Origin: an uncultured Pelagibacteraceae bacterium
GTDB taxonomy: Bacteria > Pseudomonadota > Alphaproteobacteria > Pelagibacterales > Pelagibacteraceae
NCBI GenBank assembly: GCA_902629575.1
Contig: CACORJ010000001.1
Coordinates: forward strand, 1 to 64,000
Direction of reading: 5' to 3'
DNA length: 64,000 nt
The position numbers and the translations under genes were made by a program. The notes beneath the pieces were generated by a model, which was not told the origin of the DNA, did no database searches, and saw only the letters and a list, made by a program, of their open reading frames with translations. This document shows, in pieces, positions 54,205 to 62,962 of the stretch. Positions within the stretch are counted from its first letter, which is position 1. Each line of letters opens with the position of its first letter.

Positions 54205-54990
54205 TTATAATAATCGTAAATATGTAATATAGTTGTATGATTTTAACTCTCCAAGTGGAATATTCATTTTTTTAGAGATTATCTTCCTAACTGATGGAAA
54301 TTCAAAATAAATATCTATAATATTAATTAAATTGTTACGATCATTTTTTTGGGGTTTTACATCTCTTATTCTAGATTTTAAAATATCTATTGAAAAATAA
54401 TATTGGGAAAAAAGTAATTTTTTTAAAAATTCTTTAAAAAATAAAAAAAATGTTTTAAACAAACTTAATTTCCCCAATTTGTGGTTAAATCCAGAACTTT
54501 TTAAAGCGTGATTTAATGTATAAAAATCTCCTTTATAGGACCGATAGTTGTCCTCAAGAATTATATTTTTTATATTAAAGAATTTAGCCTGTTGAATTCT
54601 CTCCATATGACTTACATGATCATCAAAAAAGACTAAACTATTAGAGGGTAGATTTGAAAAATCGTGATACTTAAAATCAAGATTAGAGTATTTTGCATTT
54701 TTGGATATATATTTTCTCTGCTTAAGATCAATATCAATCGATATTATTTTACTTTTAGGGAGAGTTTTTTCTATTAGCCAAGTTGATTGGCCTTTAAAAA
54801 CTCCACTTTCAATTACTACAGGCGGTCTAACTTTTTTAAGTATGAAATATGTAGCAAACATATGTTCAAATCTCATTCCACCTTTATTATTTTTAATTGG
54901 GCGATCTTTAAAAATTTTGGAAAATCTTTTAAGTTCAGAAACAAGTTCATTTTTTTTACATCCAGGAAAATTCGTTTTATATATTTTCAT
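54205..54990 (-). CDS. Class I methyltransferase-like Rossmann protein, function unknown
   Basis: 261 aa. The central part resembles a SAM-dependent methyltransferase core: VVIESGVFKGQSTWLIEKTLPKSKIISIDID (motif I with acidic end of strand 2), LDFKYHDFSNLPSNSLVFFDDH and NIKNIILEDNY. The early GGMRFEHMFATYFILKK stretch and the long C-terminal helical region do not match a family I recognise. It is separated by 138 bases from the FkbM gene upstream and followed by dapB after three bases. A role in modifying a glycan or lipid is suggested only by the neighbouring FkbM gene. Confidence 0.6.
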   Translation of the reverse strand: MKIYKTNFPGCKKNELVSELKRFSKIFKDRPIKNNKGGMRFEHMFATYFILKKVRPPVVIESGVFKGQSTWLIEKTLPKSKIISIDIDLKQRKYISKNAKYSNLDFKYHDFSNLPSNSLVFFDDHVSHMERIQQAKFFNIKNIILEDNYRSYKGDFYTLNHALKSSGFNHKLGKLSLFKTFFLFFKEFLKKLLFSQYYFSIDILKSRIRDVKPQKNDRNNLINIIDIYFEFPSVRKIISKKMNIPLGELKSYNYITYLRLL

Positions 54991-55128
54991 ATTTTTGATT
55001 TTCCAATGTTCCTTGTTTTTTTTTAAAATTATTTTTCCTTAGATTGGAATTATCATCTTTTAATAAATAATTTAACGTCTATTTTATCTTAGAATTCATA
55101 ACATTTTTTCAAAAACTAGGCTAATGAT

Positions 55129-55905
55129 TTATTTTGGCGTAATCAAATAATTTGAATCATCTATTTTTAAATTAATTTTATAATTTATTTCTTCAATAAA
55201 TTTTTTAAAATCATCAAATTTATAATTAAAAGTTTTCTCAAAATCTTTTTCGTATTCAAATACTATTGGCATTTTATGTTTTTTAATTGTTTCTTTTGCT
55301 CCTTTTAATACTTCGAGATCATAACCTTGGACATCTATTTTCATCACGGAGATATTCTTACTAAATTTTAAATTATCTATCTTAATTGCTTTTACTTTTT
55401 CAATATTTTTATTTGTGTTATTAACTTTTTTTATCCAATTAGATCCGTAAGTAGTAAATTCAATTAAGCTAGATTTTTTTATTAAAAGATTTTCATTATT
55501 CTCATTTCCAACAAGATTATGAAAGGGTTTAACATTTGCTTCGTTTATATTTATATTTTTTTCTAAAATTTTAAAAATATAGTTAGAAGCTTCAAAACTA
55601 TATACTTCTACATCAGGTTTGCATTTTGACCATAAGACGCTCATTTGACCAAAATTTGCTCCTACATCAATTACTATTGAGTTAGTTTTTATAAGATTTT
55701 TTACACATTCAAAAATTTTTTCATCGAAAATTTTATTATCTATGATTGAATTTCTAATTCTATCTTTAAAAGCAAAAAAAGGTAAGAAATAAACACCAGT
55801 TGTTGTTTTATACTTTCTTAGAAATTTTAAATTAAAAATTTTAAATCTTATGTTTCTTGGTAAAAAGTACCAATACCGTTTTCCTTCTAAAAATTTTTTT
55901 AACAA
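55129..55905 (-). CDS. FkbM-family SAM-dependent methyltransferase
   Basis: 258 aa. The SAM-binding start is SIVIDVGANFGQMSVLWSK followed by VEVYSFEASNYIFKIL. The FkbM-specific block is ISVMKIDVQGYDLEVLKGAKETIKKHKMPIVFEYE. FkbM proteins O-methylate sugars in glycans, glycolipids or secondary metabolites; the target here is unknown. The start is TTG at 55905, three bases after the dnaJ stop, with no ATG before the domain, so it is probably read from the dnaKJ message. Confidence 0.9.
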   Translation of the reverse strand: MLKKFLEGKRYWYFLPRNIRFKIFNLKFLRKYKTTTGVYFLPFFAFKDRIRNSIIDNKIFDEKIFECVKNLIKTNSIVIDVGANFGQMSVLWSKCKPDVEVYSFEASNYIFKILEKNININEANVKPFHNLVGNENNENLLIKKSSLIEFTTYGSNWIKKVNNTNKNIEKVKAIKIDNLKFSKNISVMKIDVQGYDLEVLKGAKETIKKHKMPIVFEYEKDFEKTFNYKFDDFKKFIEEINYKINLKIDDSNYLITPK

Positions 55906-55908
55906 ATT

Positions 55909-57045
55909 CTAGTTCTTCCAGAAACTTTTTGCTTTTTGAAAAAATTTCTTAATACTTGGGTTAGATTTTTCATTTTCTATATCACGAAACTTTTCTAAGA
56001 GTTCTTTTTGTTCTTTATTCAGATAAACTGGAACCTCAGTTTTTACTTGAACATATAAATCACCATAATCCCCTCTACGCATAAATGGCATTCCCTTACC
56101 TTTTAGTCTAAATTGTTTACCATCTTGTGTTCCATCAGGTATCTTAATTTTAGCTTTTTTACCATCAATTGTTGGTATTTCTATTGTAGTTCCTAGTGCA
56201 GCGTCAGCTATTGATATTGGAAATTCAAAGAATAGGTTCACATCTGATCTTTTAAAAAGTTCATGAGACTTTACATTTATAAACAAATATAAATCACCAG
56301 TCGCTCCTCCTCTAGTTCCAGCTTCTCCTTTTCCAGCTAGTCTTATCCTTGTTCCATCATCAACACCTTTAGGTATTGTTACAGATATTTTTTTTGATAT
56401 TTTTTTATTGCCTTGACCACTACAATCAGAGCATGGGTTCGTTATTTCCTCACCACTGCCTGCACATTGTGGACAGGTTTGTTGAACAGTAAAAAAACCT
56501 TGATTAGATCTTACTCTTCCATTTCCTCCACAATAAGTACATCTATCAGGGCTAGTTCCAGCTTTGGATCCATTACCTTTACATGTGTTACATTTCTCAG
56601 ATGTTGAAAATTGAATATTTTGTTTTTTTCCTGAATAAGCTTCCTCTAACGTAATTGTTAAATCATATCTTAGATCTGACCCTCTATTATTAGAATTTCG
56701 TCCCCTTGAGCTTCGTCTTCCGCCCCCAAAATCACCAAAAAAATCTTCGAATATATCTGAAAAATCTGATCCGCTAAAACCACCGAAGCCACCAAAACCT
56801 CCGCTTTGTCCTCCTCCATTTTCAAATGCAGCATGACCAAAGTTATCATAATTATCTTTTTTACTTTTATCTGAAAGTATCCCGTAGGCCTCACTTGCCT
56901 CCTTAAACTTATCTTCAGCAGACTTATCACCTGGGTTTTTATCTGGGTGATATTTGACAGCAAGCTTCCTGTATGCAGATTTTATTTCTTCTGGGCTTGC
57001 ACTTTTATTTAAACCGAGGACATCATAATAATCTCTTTTAGCCAT
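55909..57045 (-). CDS. dnaJ: Chaperone protein DnaJ
   Basis: Hsp40 co-chaperone, 378 aa. The J domain has [10 protein letters not shown] with the HPD triad (about 34-36). A Gly/Phe-rich segment follows ([18 protein letters not shown]). Four zinc motifs, [24 protein letters not shown] and CSDCSGQG, span about 145-205, and two substrate-binding beta domains end the protein. It is downstream of dnaK with a 28-base gap; the pair is likely cotranscribed from the dnaK heat-shock promoter. Confidence 0.99.
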   Translation of the reverse strand: MAKRDYYDVLGLNKSASPEEIKSAYRKLAVKYHPDKNPGDKSAEDKFKEASEAYGILSDKSKKDNYDNFGHAAFENGGGQSGGFGGFGGFSGSDFSDIFEDFFGDFGGGRRSSRGRNSNNRGSDLRYDLTITLEEAYSGKKQNIQFSTSEKCNTCKGNGSKAGTSPDRCTYCGGNGRVRSNQGFFTVQQTCPQCAGSGEEITNPCSDCSGQGNKKISKKISVTIPKGVDDGTRIRLAGKGEAGTRGGATGDLYLFINVKSHELFKRSDVNLFFEFPISIADAALGTTIEIPTIDGKKAKIKIPDGTQDGKQFRLKGKGMPFMRRGDYGDLYVQVKTEVPVYLNKEQKELLEKFRDIENEKSNPSIKKFFQKAKSFWKN

Positions 57046-57073
57046 TAATTTAACCCAGACAATTAGATGTTAC

Positions 57074-58999
57074 TTAGGCGCTTTTTTCTTTATTCTCGTC
57101 TTTAACTTCTTCAAAATCCGCATCAACAACATTATCGTCTTTTTTATCTTTTTCTTCTTTTCCATCATCTTTTTCAGAAGATGGTTTTGCATTTTGTTGT
57201 GATTTATAAATTGCTTCTCCGAGTTTCATTGAAGCTTGAACTAATGTTTCAGTTTTTTTCTTAATATCTTCTGTATCTTCACCTTTTAAAGAATCTTTTA
57301 ATGCACTAGAAGCATCTTCAATAGCTTTTTTTTCATCATTTGAAATTTTTGAACCATGTTCTTTAAGATTTTTTTCAGTTGAATGAATTAAAGTATCTGC
57401 TTGATTTCTCACATCAACTGACTCTCTCTTCTTTTTATCAGATTCTTTATTAGCCTCAGCATCTTTAACCATTTTTTCAATCTCATCATCACTTAAACCA
57501 CCCGATGCTTGGATTTGAATTTTTTGTTCTTTTCCAGTCCCTTTATCTTTAGCTGAAACATTTACAATTCCATTGGCATCTATGTCAAAAGTTACTTCAA
57601 TTTGTGGCACCCCTCTTGGAGCAGGAGCAATACCAACTAACTCAAAATTACCTAAGATTTTATTATCGGAGGCCATTTCTCTTTCCCCTTGTAGAACTCT
57701 AATTGATACAGCTGGTTGATTATCTTCTGCCGTAGAAAATACCTGACTTTTTTTTGTTGGAATAGTTGTATTTTTTTCAATTAACTTAGTCGAAACACCA
57801 CCTAACGTTTCAATTCCAAGTGATAAAGGAGTTACGTCAAGTAAAAGCACATCTTTCACATCACCTTGTAAAACACCTGCTTGAATAGCTGCACCCATAG
57901 CTACCACTTCATCTGGGTTTACACTTTTATTGGGTTCTTTACCAAAGAAATTCTTAACCTCTTCTATAACTTTGGGCATTCTGGTCATACCACCTACTAA
58001 AACTATTTCATCAACTTCATTAGCTGTTATTCCAGCATCTTTTAAAGCTGTTTTACACGGAGGCATTGTCTTTGCGATTAAATCTTCAACCAAAGCTTCT
58101 AATTTTGCTCTAGTCATTTTAATATTAATATGTTTTGGGCCAGTTTTATCTGCCGTGATAAATGGTAAATTGATATCTGTTTGTTCTGCTGATGATAATT
58201 CAATTTTAGCTTTTTCAGCAGCTTCTTTAAGTCTTTGAAGTGCAAGTTTGTCAGATTTAAGATCAATACCATTATCTTTCTTAAATTCAGAAATTAAGTA
58301 TTCAACAATTGCGTTATCAAAATCTTCACCACCTAAAAAGGTATCACCATTTGTTGATTTTACCTCAAATACTCCATCACCTAACTCAAGTATCGATACA
58401 TCAAATGTACCACCACCTAAGTCGTAAACAGCAATTTTTTTATTCTGTTTTTTATCTAATCCATAAGCTAATGATGCGGCAGTGGGCTCATTTATGATTC
58501 TTAGAACTTCAAGACCAGCAATTTTCCCAGCATCTTTAGTTGCTTGTCTTTGAGCATCATTAAAATATGCTGGTACAGTAATTACTGCTTTAGAGACGGC
58601 TTGTCCTAAATATTTTTCAGCTGTTTCTTTCATTTTTTGTAAAATGAAAGCCGAAATTTGTGATGGGGAATATTTTTGATTTTTAGCCTCAATCCATGCA
58701 TCACCCTTATCTGAATTTACAATTTTAAATGGTGCTGCTTCGATATCTTTTTTTACCGTTGGATCGTCGAAATTTCTTCCAACTAACCTTTTAACTGCAA
58801 AGATCGTATTTTCTGGATTTGTCACAGCCTGTCTTTTAGCTGGCTGACCAATTAGTTTTTCATTTTCATCTGTAAAGGCTACCACCGAAGGTGTTGTTCT
58901 TGCTCCTTCAGCATTTTCTAAAACTTTAGCTTGACTACCTTCCATTATTGCGACACATGAATTAGTAGTTCCAAGATCTATCCCAATTATTTTGCTCAT
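57074..58999 (-). CDS. dnaK: Chaperone protein DnaK (Hsp70)
   Basis: A 641-aa Hsp70. The ATPase domain shows [51 protein letters not shown] and [11 protein letters not shown]. The substrate domain includes [15 protein letters not shown], and the tail ends [18 protein letters not shown], close to the usual EEVKD-type terminus. It is preceded by a near-perfect RpoH-type promoter (59020-59047). No CIRCE/HrcA operator was found. grpE lies upstream on the same strand, 60 bases away. Confidence 0.99.
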   Translation of the reverse strand: MSKIIGIDLGTTNSCVAIMEGSQAKVLENAEGARTTPSVVAFTDENEKLIGQPAKRQAVTNPENTIFAVKRLVGRNFDDPTVKKDIEAAPFKIVNSDKGDAWIEAKNQKYSPSQISAFILQKMKETAEKYLGQAVSKAVITVPAYFNDAQRQATKDAGKIAGLEVLRIINEPTAASLAYGLDKKQNKKIAVYDLGGGTFDVSILELGDGVFEVKSTNGDTFLGGEDFDNAIVEYLISEFKKDNGIDLKSDKLALQRLKEAAEKAKIELSSAEQTDINLPFITADKTGPKHINIKMTRAKLEALVEDLIAKTMPPCKTALKDAGITANEVDEIVLVGGMTRMPKVIEEVKNFFGKEPNKSVNPDEVVAMGAAIQAGVLQGDVKDVLLLDVTPLSLGIETLGGVSTKLIEKNTTIPTKKSQVFSTAEDNQPAVSIRVLQGEREMASDNKILGNFELVGIAPAPRGVPQIEVTFDIDANGIVNVSAKDKGTGKEQKIQIQASGGLSDDEIEKMVKDAEANKESDKKKRESVDVRNQADTLIHSTEKNLKEHGSKISNDEKKAIEDASSALKDSLKGEDTEDIKKKTETLVQASMKLGEAIYKSQQNAKPSSEKDDGKEEKDKKDDNVVDADFEEVKDENKEKSA

Positions 59000-59019
59000 A
59001 AATTTATACTTTAACCCTC

Positions 59020-59047
59020 ATATAGGAGTTAAATTGAATTCTACAAG
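59020..59047 (-). promoter_or_regulatory. Candidate sigma-32 promoter of dnaK
   Basis: On the minus strand CTTG (59047-59044), a 17-base spacer, and CCTATAT (59026-59020) match the alphaproteobacterial RpoH consensus CTTG-N16-18-CYTATNT at every position. Transcription would start near 59012, 13 bases before the dnaK ATG, with GAGG as a possible Shine-Dalgarno nearby. Confidence 0.7.
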
Positions 59048-59059
59048 TTGATCTACGCA

Positions 59060-59710
59060 TTATTTATCAGCCTTATTTGCTTCATTTTCCTCATTTTCTT
59101 GTGATTTAGCTGGTATTTTTTTTGAGACACCTACCAGTGAAGGTCTTAATAGACGATCTTTTATTGTAAATCCCTTTTGTATCTCTTGCACAATTGTCCC
59201 TGGTTCTTTTTGATTATCTTCGATTTCCATCATTGCTTGATGAAAGTTTGGGTCTAATTTTTTATTTAAACATTCGATTGGTTGAATATCATTTTTTTTG
59301 AAAATTGATATTAGATCTTTAGTGATAATATCCAGGTGTTCTAGAGTTTTTTTTAATGCATCCGTATTTTTTAACTTTTCATCGTTTTCTAAAATTTGTT
59401 TAGACCTTTCCAAGTTATCAATAAGGTTTAGGGCCTCTTTTGCAAAAGCATAACCGCCATACTCATAAGCATCTTCTTTTTCTTTTTCAAAACGTCTTCT
59501 TTGATTTTCCATTTCAGCAAATGTTCTTGCCAATTTATCCTCTAATTCGATTATTTTCTCTTCATTTGTAATTTCTTCTTTTTTCTCATTTGTTTCAGTT
59601 TGTGGTTTTAATTCTGAGTTATTATCAGCGCTTTCCTTTTCATCGTTATTTTTGATAGAAGAGCCTTTATCATTTGAAATTTCTTGTTTTTGTTCTTGTT
59701 CTTTATCCAT
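59060..59710 (-). CDS. grpE: Nucleotide exchange factor GrpE
   Basis: 216 aa. A long acidic, low-complexity N-terminus (about 1-50, rich in Glu, Lys, Asn) precedes the coiled coil LEDKLARTFAEMENQRRRFEKEKED. The beta-wing domain follows with PIECLNKKLDPNFHQAMMEIEDNQKEPGTIVQEIQKGFTIKDRLLRPSLVGVSK, the diagnostic signature. It stimulates ADP release from DnaK. Divergent from rdgB across 42 bases. The hrcA gene often found before grpE in alphaproteobacteria is absent here. Confidence 0.98.
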   Translation of the reverse strand: MDKEQEQKQEISNDKGSSIKNNDEKESADNNSELKPQTETNEKKEEITNEEKIIELEDKLARTFAEMENQRRRFEKEKEDAYEYGGYAFAKEALNLIDNLERSKQILENDEKLKNTDALKKTLEHLDIITKDLISIFKKNDIQPIECLNKKLDPNFHQAMMEIEDNQKEPGTIVQEIQKGFTIKDRLLRPSLVGVSKKIPAKSQENEENEANKADK

Positions 59711-59752
59711 AGCACCTTATATGGTAAGAAATTTTTAAATTGCTAGATTAAA

Positions 59753-60349
59753 ATGAAAAAAATTAATCAACTTTTAATAGGCACTAATAACAAAGGAAAA
59801 TTGAGAGAAATTAGAGCATTAATTCCAAAAAATTTAAAAATTTTCTCTACTTCTAACTTTAATCTTAAAAGCCCTAAAGAAAATGGCAATAATTTTAAAT
59901 CAAATTCAATTATAAAGGCAAAATATTACTCAAAAAAAACAAAATTAGTATGTCTTGCGGATGACTCAGGATTAGAAATAGATATGTTAAATAAAGCGCC
60001 TGGTATTTTTTCTGCTAGATGGGGTGGAAAAAAAAGTGATTTTAATTTAGCTATTAAAAAAGTCTTTAGAGAATTAAAGAAGAAAGATGTTAATTGGGAA
60101 AATAAAAAAATTAAAGCAAACTTTGTTTGTGCACTATCTATTTGTTATTTAGATAAAGTAATTGCATGTGTAGAAGGTAAAATTAAAGGAATCATTTCAT
60201 CAAAGCCAAAAGGAAAAAAAGGATTTGGTTATGATCCAATTTTTATTCCTTCTGGTAGAAAATTAACTTTCGGTCAAATCTCTCCAAAATTAAAAAATAA
60301 GATTGACCATCGTTTTGAAGCTTTTAAAAAAATCAAAAAATTTCTTTAA
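59753..60349 (+). CDS. rdgB: Non-canonical purine NTP pyrophosphatase (RdgB/HAM1)
   Basis: Hydrolyses dITP, XTP and ITP to keep them out of DNA and RNA. The 198-aa protein shows IGTNNKGKLREIRALIP at the N-terminus, the catalytic region LADDSGLEIDMLNKAPGIFSARWGG, and KGKKGFGYDPIFIP with DHRFEAFKK at the end. All family motifs are intact. It converges on the LppC-like gene with a 17-base overlap. Confidence 0.97.
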   Translation: MKKINQLLIGTNNKGKLREIRALIPKNLKIFSTSNFNLKSPKENGNNFKSNSIIKAKYYSKKTKLVCLADDSGLEIDMLNKAPGIFSARWGGKKSDFNLAIKKVFRELKKKDVNWENKKIKANFVCALSICYLDKVIACVEGKIKGIISSKPKGKKGFGYDPIFIPSGRKLTFGQISPKLKNKIDHRFEAFKKIKKFL

Positions 60350-61487
60350 TTCCACCTTCTTCAATTTTATAAAAATTTAGTTGGTGATTAATTTTGTTAT
60401 CTTTAATATCAAAAACTCCAATTTTACCTTTAAAAGAGTTTTTTTTATTAAAAGCTTTATTTATTTCAACGACTTTATTTTTAATAGAAAGATAATATAT
60501 CAAACCAACTAAATCATAGCTTAGTAACGATAAATGATTTGGTTCTTCATTGAATTCTATCAAAAATTTTTCTTTGAAATCCTCAAAATTTTTTTTGTTA
60601 ATCGAAGGATAATAAATAGGTTGAGATGCTGTCTCATTTAACAAGCTTACATCAAACCATTGATTAAAAGTGATAAAAAATTTGTCTTTTGGAGAGACAT
60701 CAGTATATAGCAAAGAAGTAATCACACTTTTGAGACTTTCATCAAAATCCGCAATTATAATCGAGTCGAAATTTACATTTCCAATTGTATATTTTTTTTC
60801 AAGATTTTTAATTTTCTTTTCTTTGTTTAAGTCATCTGAATTCTCTAATCTGGTGATTTCGTCAATTAGATTTTGTTTTCTGATTGAATAGTTGGTAATT
60901 TTTTCAATTTGTTTAGTAAGTTTTGTAGGATCAATATCATAAGAATATTGTTTGAAGCTTTTAATCTTTGATTCTTTAATTCCCTGTTTTATCTCTAAGT
61001 TATAATCCAAATTAGGAATTAGAAATATTGTTTTTTTAATTTCATTTTGTTCAATAAATTTTCTTACGGTGTTCAACTGAGAAGTAGAATTTATGCCTGT
61101 GCTTATAACGTTATTTGGTAAATTTAAAGTTTTATTTGTGAATGATAAAAATGTCAGATTTTTTACTTCATTCAGATAAATTAAGTTTTCATAAAAAACA
61201 GGTCCAATAACTATATTGACTCCTAATCTATCTAATTCAATTGCCGAATCTAAAGTTTGGTTTGGATTTGATTTTGTATCTTTAGGAAAGATTTCCAATG
61301 TATCTGAATTAATATCTTTTAAAGCTAATCGAGTTGCTTTCAAAACTTGTTTTCCTATTTCACTATTCTTCCCAGTCAAAGGCACAAGTAATCCAATTTT
61401 GACTTTATTTTCTTCACTTAAACTCAAACTCCCAATAAAAAATAAATTATAGAAGACTAAAAAAAGAATTATAAAAATTTTATTCAT
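60333..61487 (-). CDS. LppC/penicillin-binding-protein-activator-like periplasmic protein
   Basis: A 384-aa exported protein with a signal peptide (about residues 1-22, MNKIFIILFLVFYNLFFIGS) and no lipobox Cys. It has the type I periplasmic-binding fold: VKIGLLVPLTGKNSEIGKQVLKATRLALKDIN, VNIVIGPVFYENL, TIFLIPNLDYNLE, IIIADFDE and LSLLSYDLVGLIYYL. This matches the ligand-binding domain of LppC/LpoA-like proteins, and the divergent position relative to rsmI is the conserved one. In gammaproteobacteria LpoA activates PBP1a; alphaproteobacterial versions lack the N-terminal domain and are uncharacterised. Confidence 0.85.
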   Translation of the reverse strand: MNKIFIILFLVFYNLFFIGSLSLSEENKVKIGLLVPLTGKNSEIGKQVLKATRLALKDINSDTLEIFPKDTKSNPNQTLDSAIELDRLGVNIVIGPVFYENLIYLNEVKNLTFLSFTNKTLNLPNNVISTGINSTSQLNTVRKFIEQNEIKKTIFLIPNLDYNLEIKQGIKESKIKSFKQYSYDIDPTKLTKQIEKITNYSIRKQNLIDEITRLENSDDLNKEKKIKNLEKKYTIGNVNFDSIIIADFDESLKSVITSLLYTDVSPKDKFFITFNQWFDVSLLNETASQPIYYPSINKKNFEDFKEKFLIEFNEEPNHLSLLSYDLVGLIYYLSIKNKVVEINKAFNKKNSFKGKIGVFDIKDNKINHQLNFYKIEEGGIKEIF

Positions 61488-61521
61488 TTAATGTTAGTAT
61501 TAATCTAATACTGTTTAAATT

Positions 61522-62379
61522 ATGGTAAACCCTATATCACAAAATAATCAGCTTAAAAAAGGGTTATATTTAGTGCCAACACCTATAGGAAATTTAAAAG
61601 ATATTTCATTAAGATCTGTCGAGATATTAAAAGACTCGGATTACATAGTCTGCGAAGATACAAGAGTCTCTAAAAAATTATTGGATAAATATGATATTAA
61701 TACAGCATTAATTTCAAATCATAAGTTTAATGAAGTAAGCAATTTATCAAAAATAATTGATCTGTTAAAAAATAATAAAATTGTATCAATTATTTCTGAT
61801 GCTGGGACTCCGTGTATTTCAGATCCAGGTGCTATTTTGGTTAATGAGTGTTGGAGACAAAACATTAATGTCATACCTGTGCCAGGTCCTTCTGCTGTTA
61901 CGGCAGCAGTTTCGGCGAGCGGTTTTAATGAAAAATATTTATTTTATGGATTTTTTTCGAAAAAAAAAAACGAACTTAAACAAGAACTAGAAAGATTATC
62001 AAATATAAATTTTAGCTTTGTTTTTTTCGTATCACCTAAAAAAATAAATAAATTAATTCCTTACCTCAAATACTATTTTTATGACCGGAAAATACTTATA
62101 TGTAGAGAAATTTCAAAATATTATGAAGAACTTATAAGAGCAGATTTAGCTAAATTAGAAGAGTTTAAATTCGAACCAAAAGGGGAGTTAACCTTAGTAA
62201 TTTCAGAAAAGAATATAAAAAAAAAATCACAAAATTTAAGTGAATCAGATAAAAGAATTATAAATATGATAATTAAAAAATTAAGTGTAAGGGAAATCAC
62301 AGATTTGATTAGTCAAATTAGTAAAACTCCAAAAAAAAAAGTTTATGATTATTGTTTGAAATTAAAAAATGAAAAATAG
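61522..62379 (+). CDS. rsmI: 16S rRNA (cytidine1402-2'-O)-methyltransferase RsmI
   Basis: A 285-aa tetrapyrrole-methylase-fold enzyme. YLVPTPIGNLKDISLRSVEILK is the N-terminal signature, followed by CEDTRVSKKLLDKY, ISDAGTPCISDPGA and PVPGPSAVTAAVSASGF. All match RsmI, which 2'-O-methylates C1402 in the ribosomal P-site region. It has a slightly reduced C-terminal domain. It overlaps the BON lipoprotein gene by 11 bases. Confidence 0.97.
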   Translation: MVNPISQNNQLKKGLYLVPTPIGNLKDISLRSVEILKDSDYIVCEDTRVSKKLLDKYDINTALISNHKFNEVSNLSKIIDLLKNNKIVSIISDAGTPCISDPGAILVNECWRQNINVIPVPGPSAVTAAVSASGFNEKYLFYGFFSKKKNELKQELERLSNINFSFVFFVSPKKINKLIPYLKYYFYDRKILICREISKYYEELIRADLAKLEEFKFEPKGELTLVISEKNIKKKSQNLSESDKRIINMIIKKLSVREITDLISQISKTPKKKVYDYCLKLKNEK

Positions 62380-62962
62380 ATTTATAATAATTTTTTTAAT
62401 GGGAGTAATTCTTACTGGTTGCGCTGGAGTAGCTTCTAAGGGTATTTTTGGAACTGGAGTAAGTATAGCATTTGATCCAAGGTCAGTCGGCACACAAGTT
62501 GACGACTCAATAATGCAAAAAAATTTATTAGCAAGAATTGTTTTGATGGATAAAAAATATTTATTGTCAGTAAAATCAAAAGTACTAGATGGTAGAATTT
62601 TCCTTACAGGTAAAGTAGATAATCCCGAAGAAAAACTAAAACTTACAAAACTTGCATGGGAAACTGATGGGGTCAGATCAGTAAGAAATGATATAAAAAT
62701 TAAAGAGGAATTTAATTTTCAAAAGTCTGCAAAAGACATTCTTATGACTTCTCAACTCAAATCCTTATTGATCTTTAATAAGAATATAAAAGCTACAAAT
62801 TATCAAATTGATACTTATAAAAAGAAAATTTATATCTATGGTATTTCCTTAACTAGTGATGAAAAAAATTTAGTTATTAATAAAGCTAAAGAAATTAAAG
62901 ACGTTGAGGATGTCATTGCTAGTATTATTCTTGTTGATGATTTAAGAATTCAAAAAGATTAA
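62369..62962 (+). CDS. BON-domain outer-membrane lipoprotein (DolP/YraP-like)
   Basis: A 197-aa lipoprotein precursor. The signal peptide ends in lipobox GVILTGCAG (Cys about residue 18). Two BON domains follow, the first around LLSVKSKVLDGRIFLTGKVDNPEEKLKLTKLAWETDGVRSVRNDIKI and the second ending KEIKDVEDVIASIILVDD. It corresponds to DolP/YraP, an outer-membrane integrity protein, and the rsmI-yraP neighbourhood is conserved across proteobacteria. The stop overlaps the convergent malic-enzyme gene by four bases. Confidence 0.93.
   Translation: MKNRFIIIFLMGVILTGCAGVASKGIFGTGVSIAFDPRSVGTQVDDSIMQKNLLARIVLMDKKYLLSVKSKVLDGRIFLTGKVDNPEEKLKLTKLAWETDGVRSVRNDIKIKEEFNFQKSAKDILMTSQLKSLLIFNKNIKATNYQIDTYKKKIYIYGISLTSDEKNLVINKAKEIKDVEDVIASIILVDDLRIQKD

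Noticed and set aside
54991-55128. Small ORF in the gap between the FkbM gene and the Rossmann protein
   Set aside because: All ATGs in the gap run into stops within seven codons; probably promoter DNA only.
59000-59059. CIRCE element (HrcA operator) at dnaK
   Set aside because: No TTAGCACTC-N9-GAGTGCTAA-like repeat is visible; the sigma-32 pattern explains the region better.
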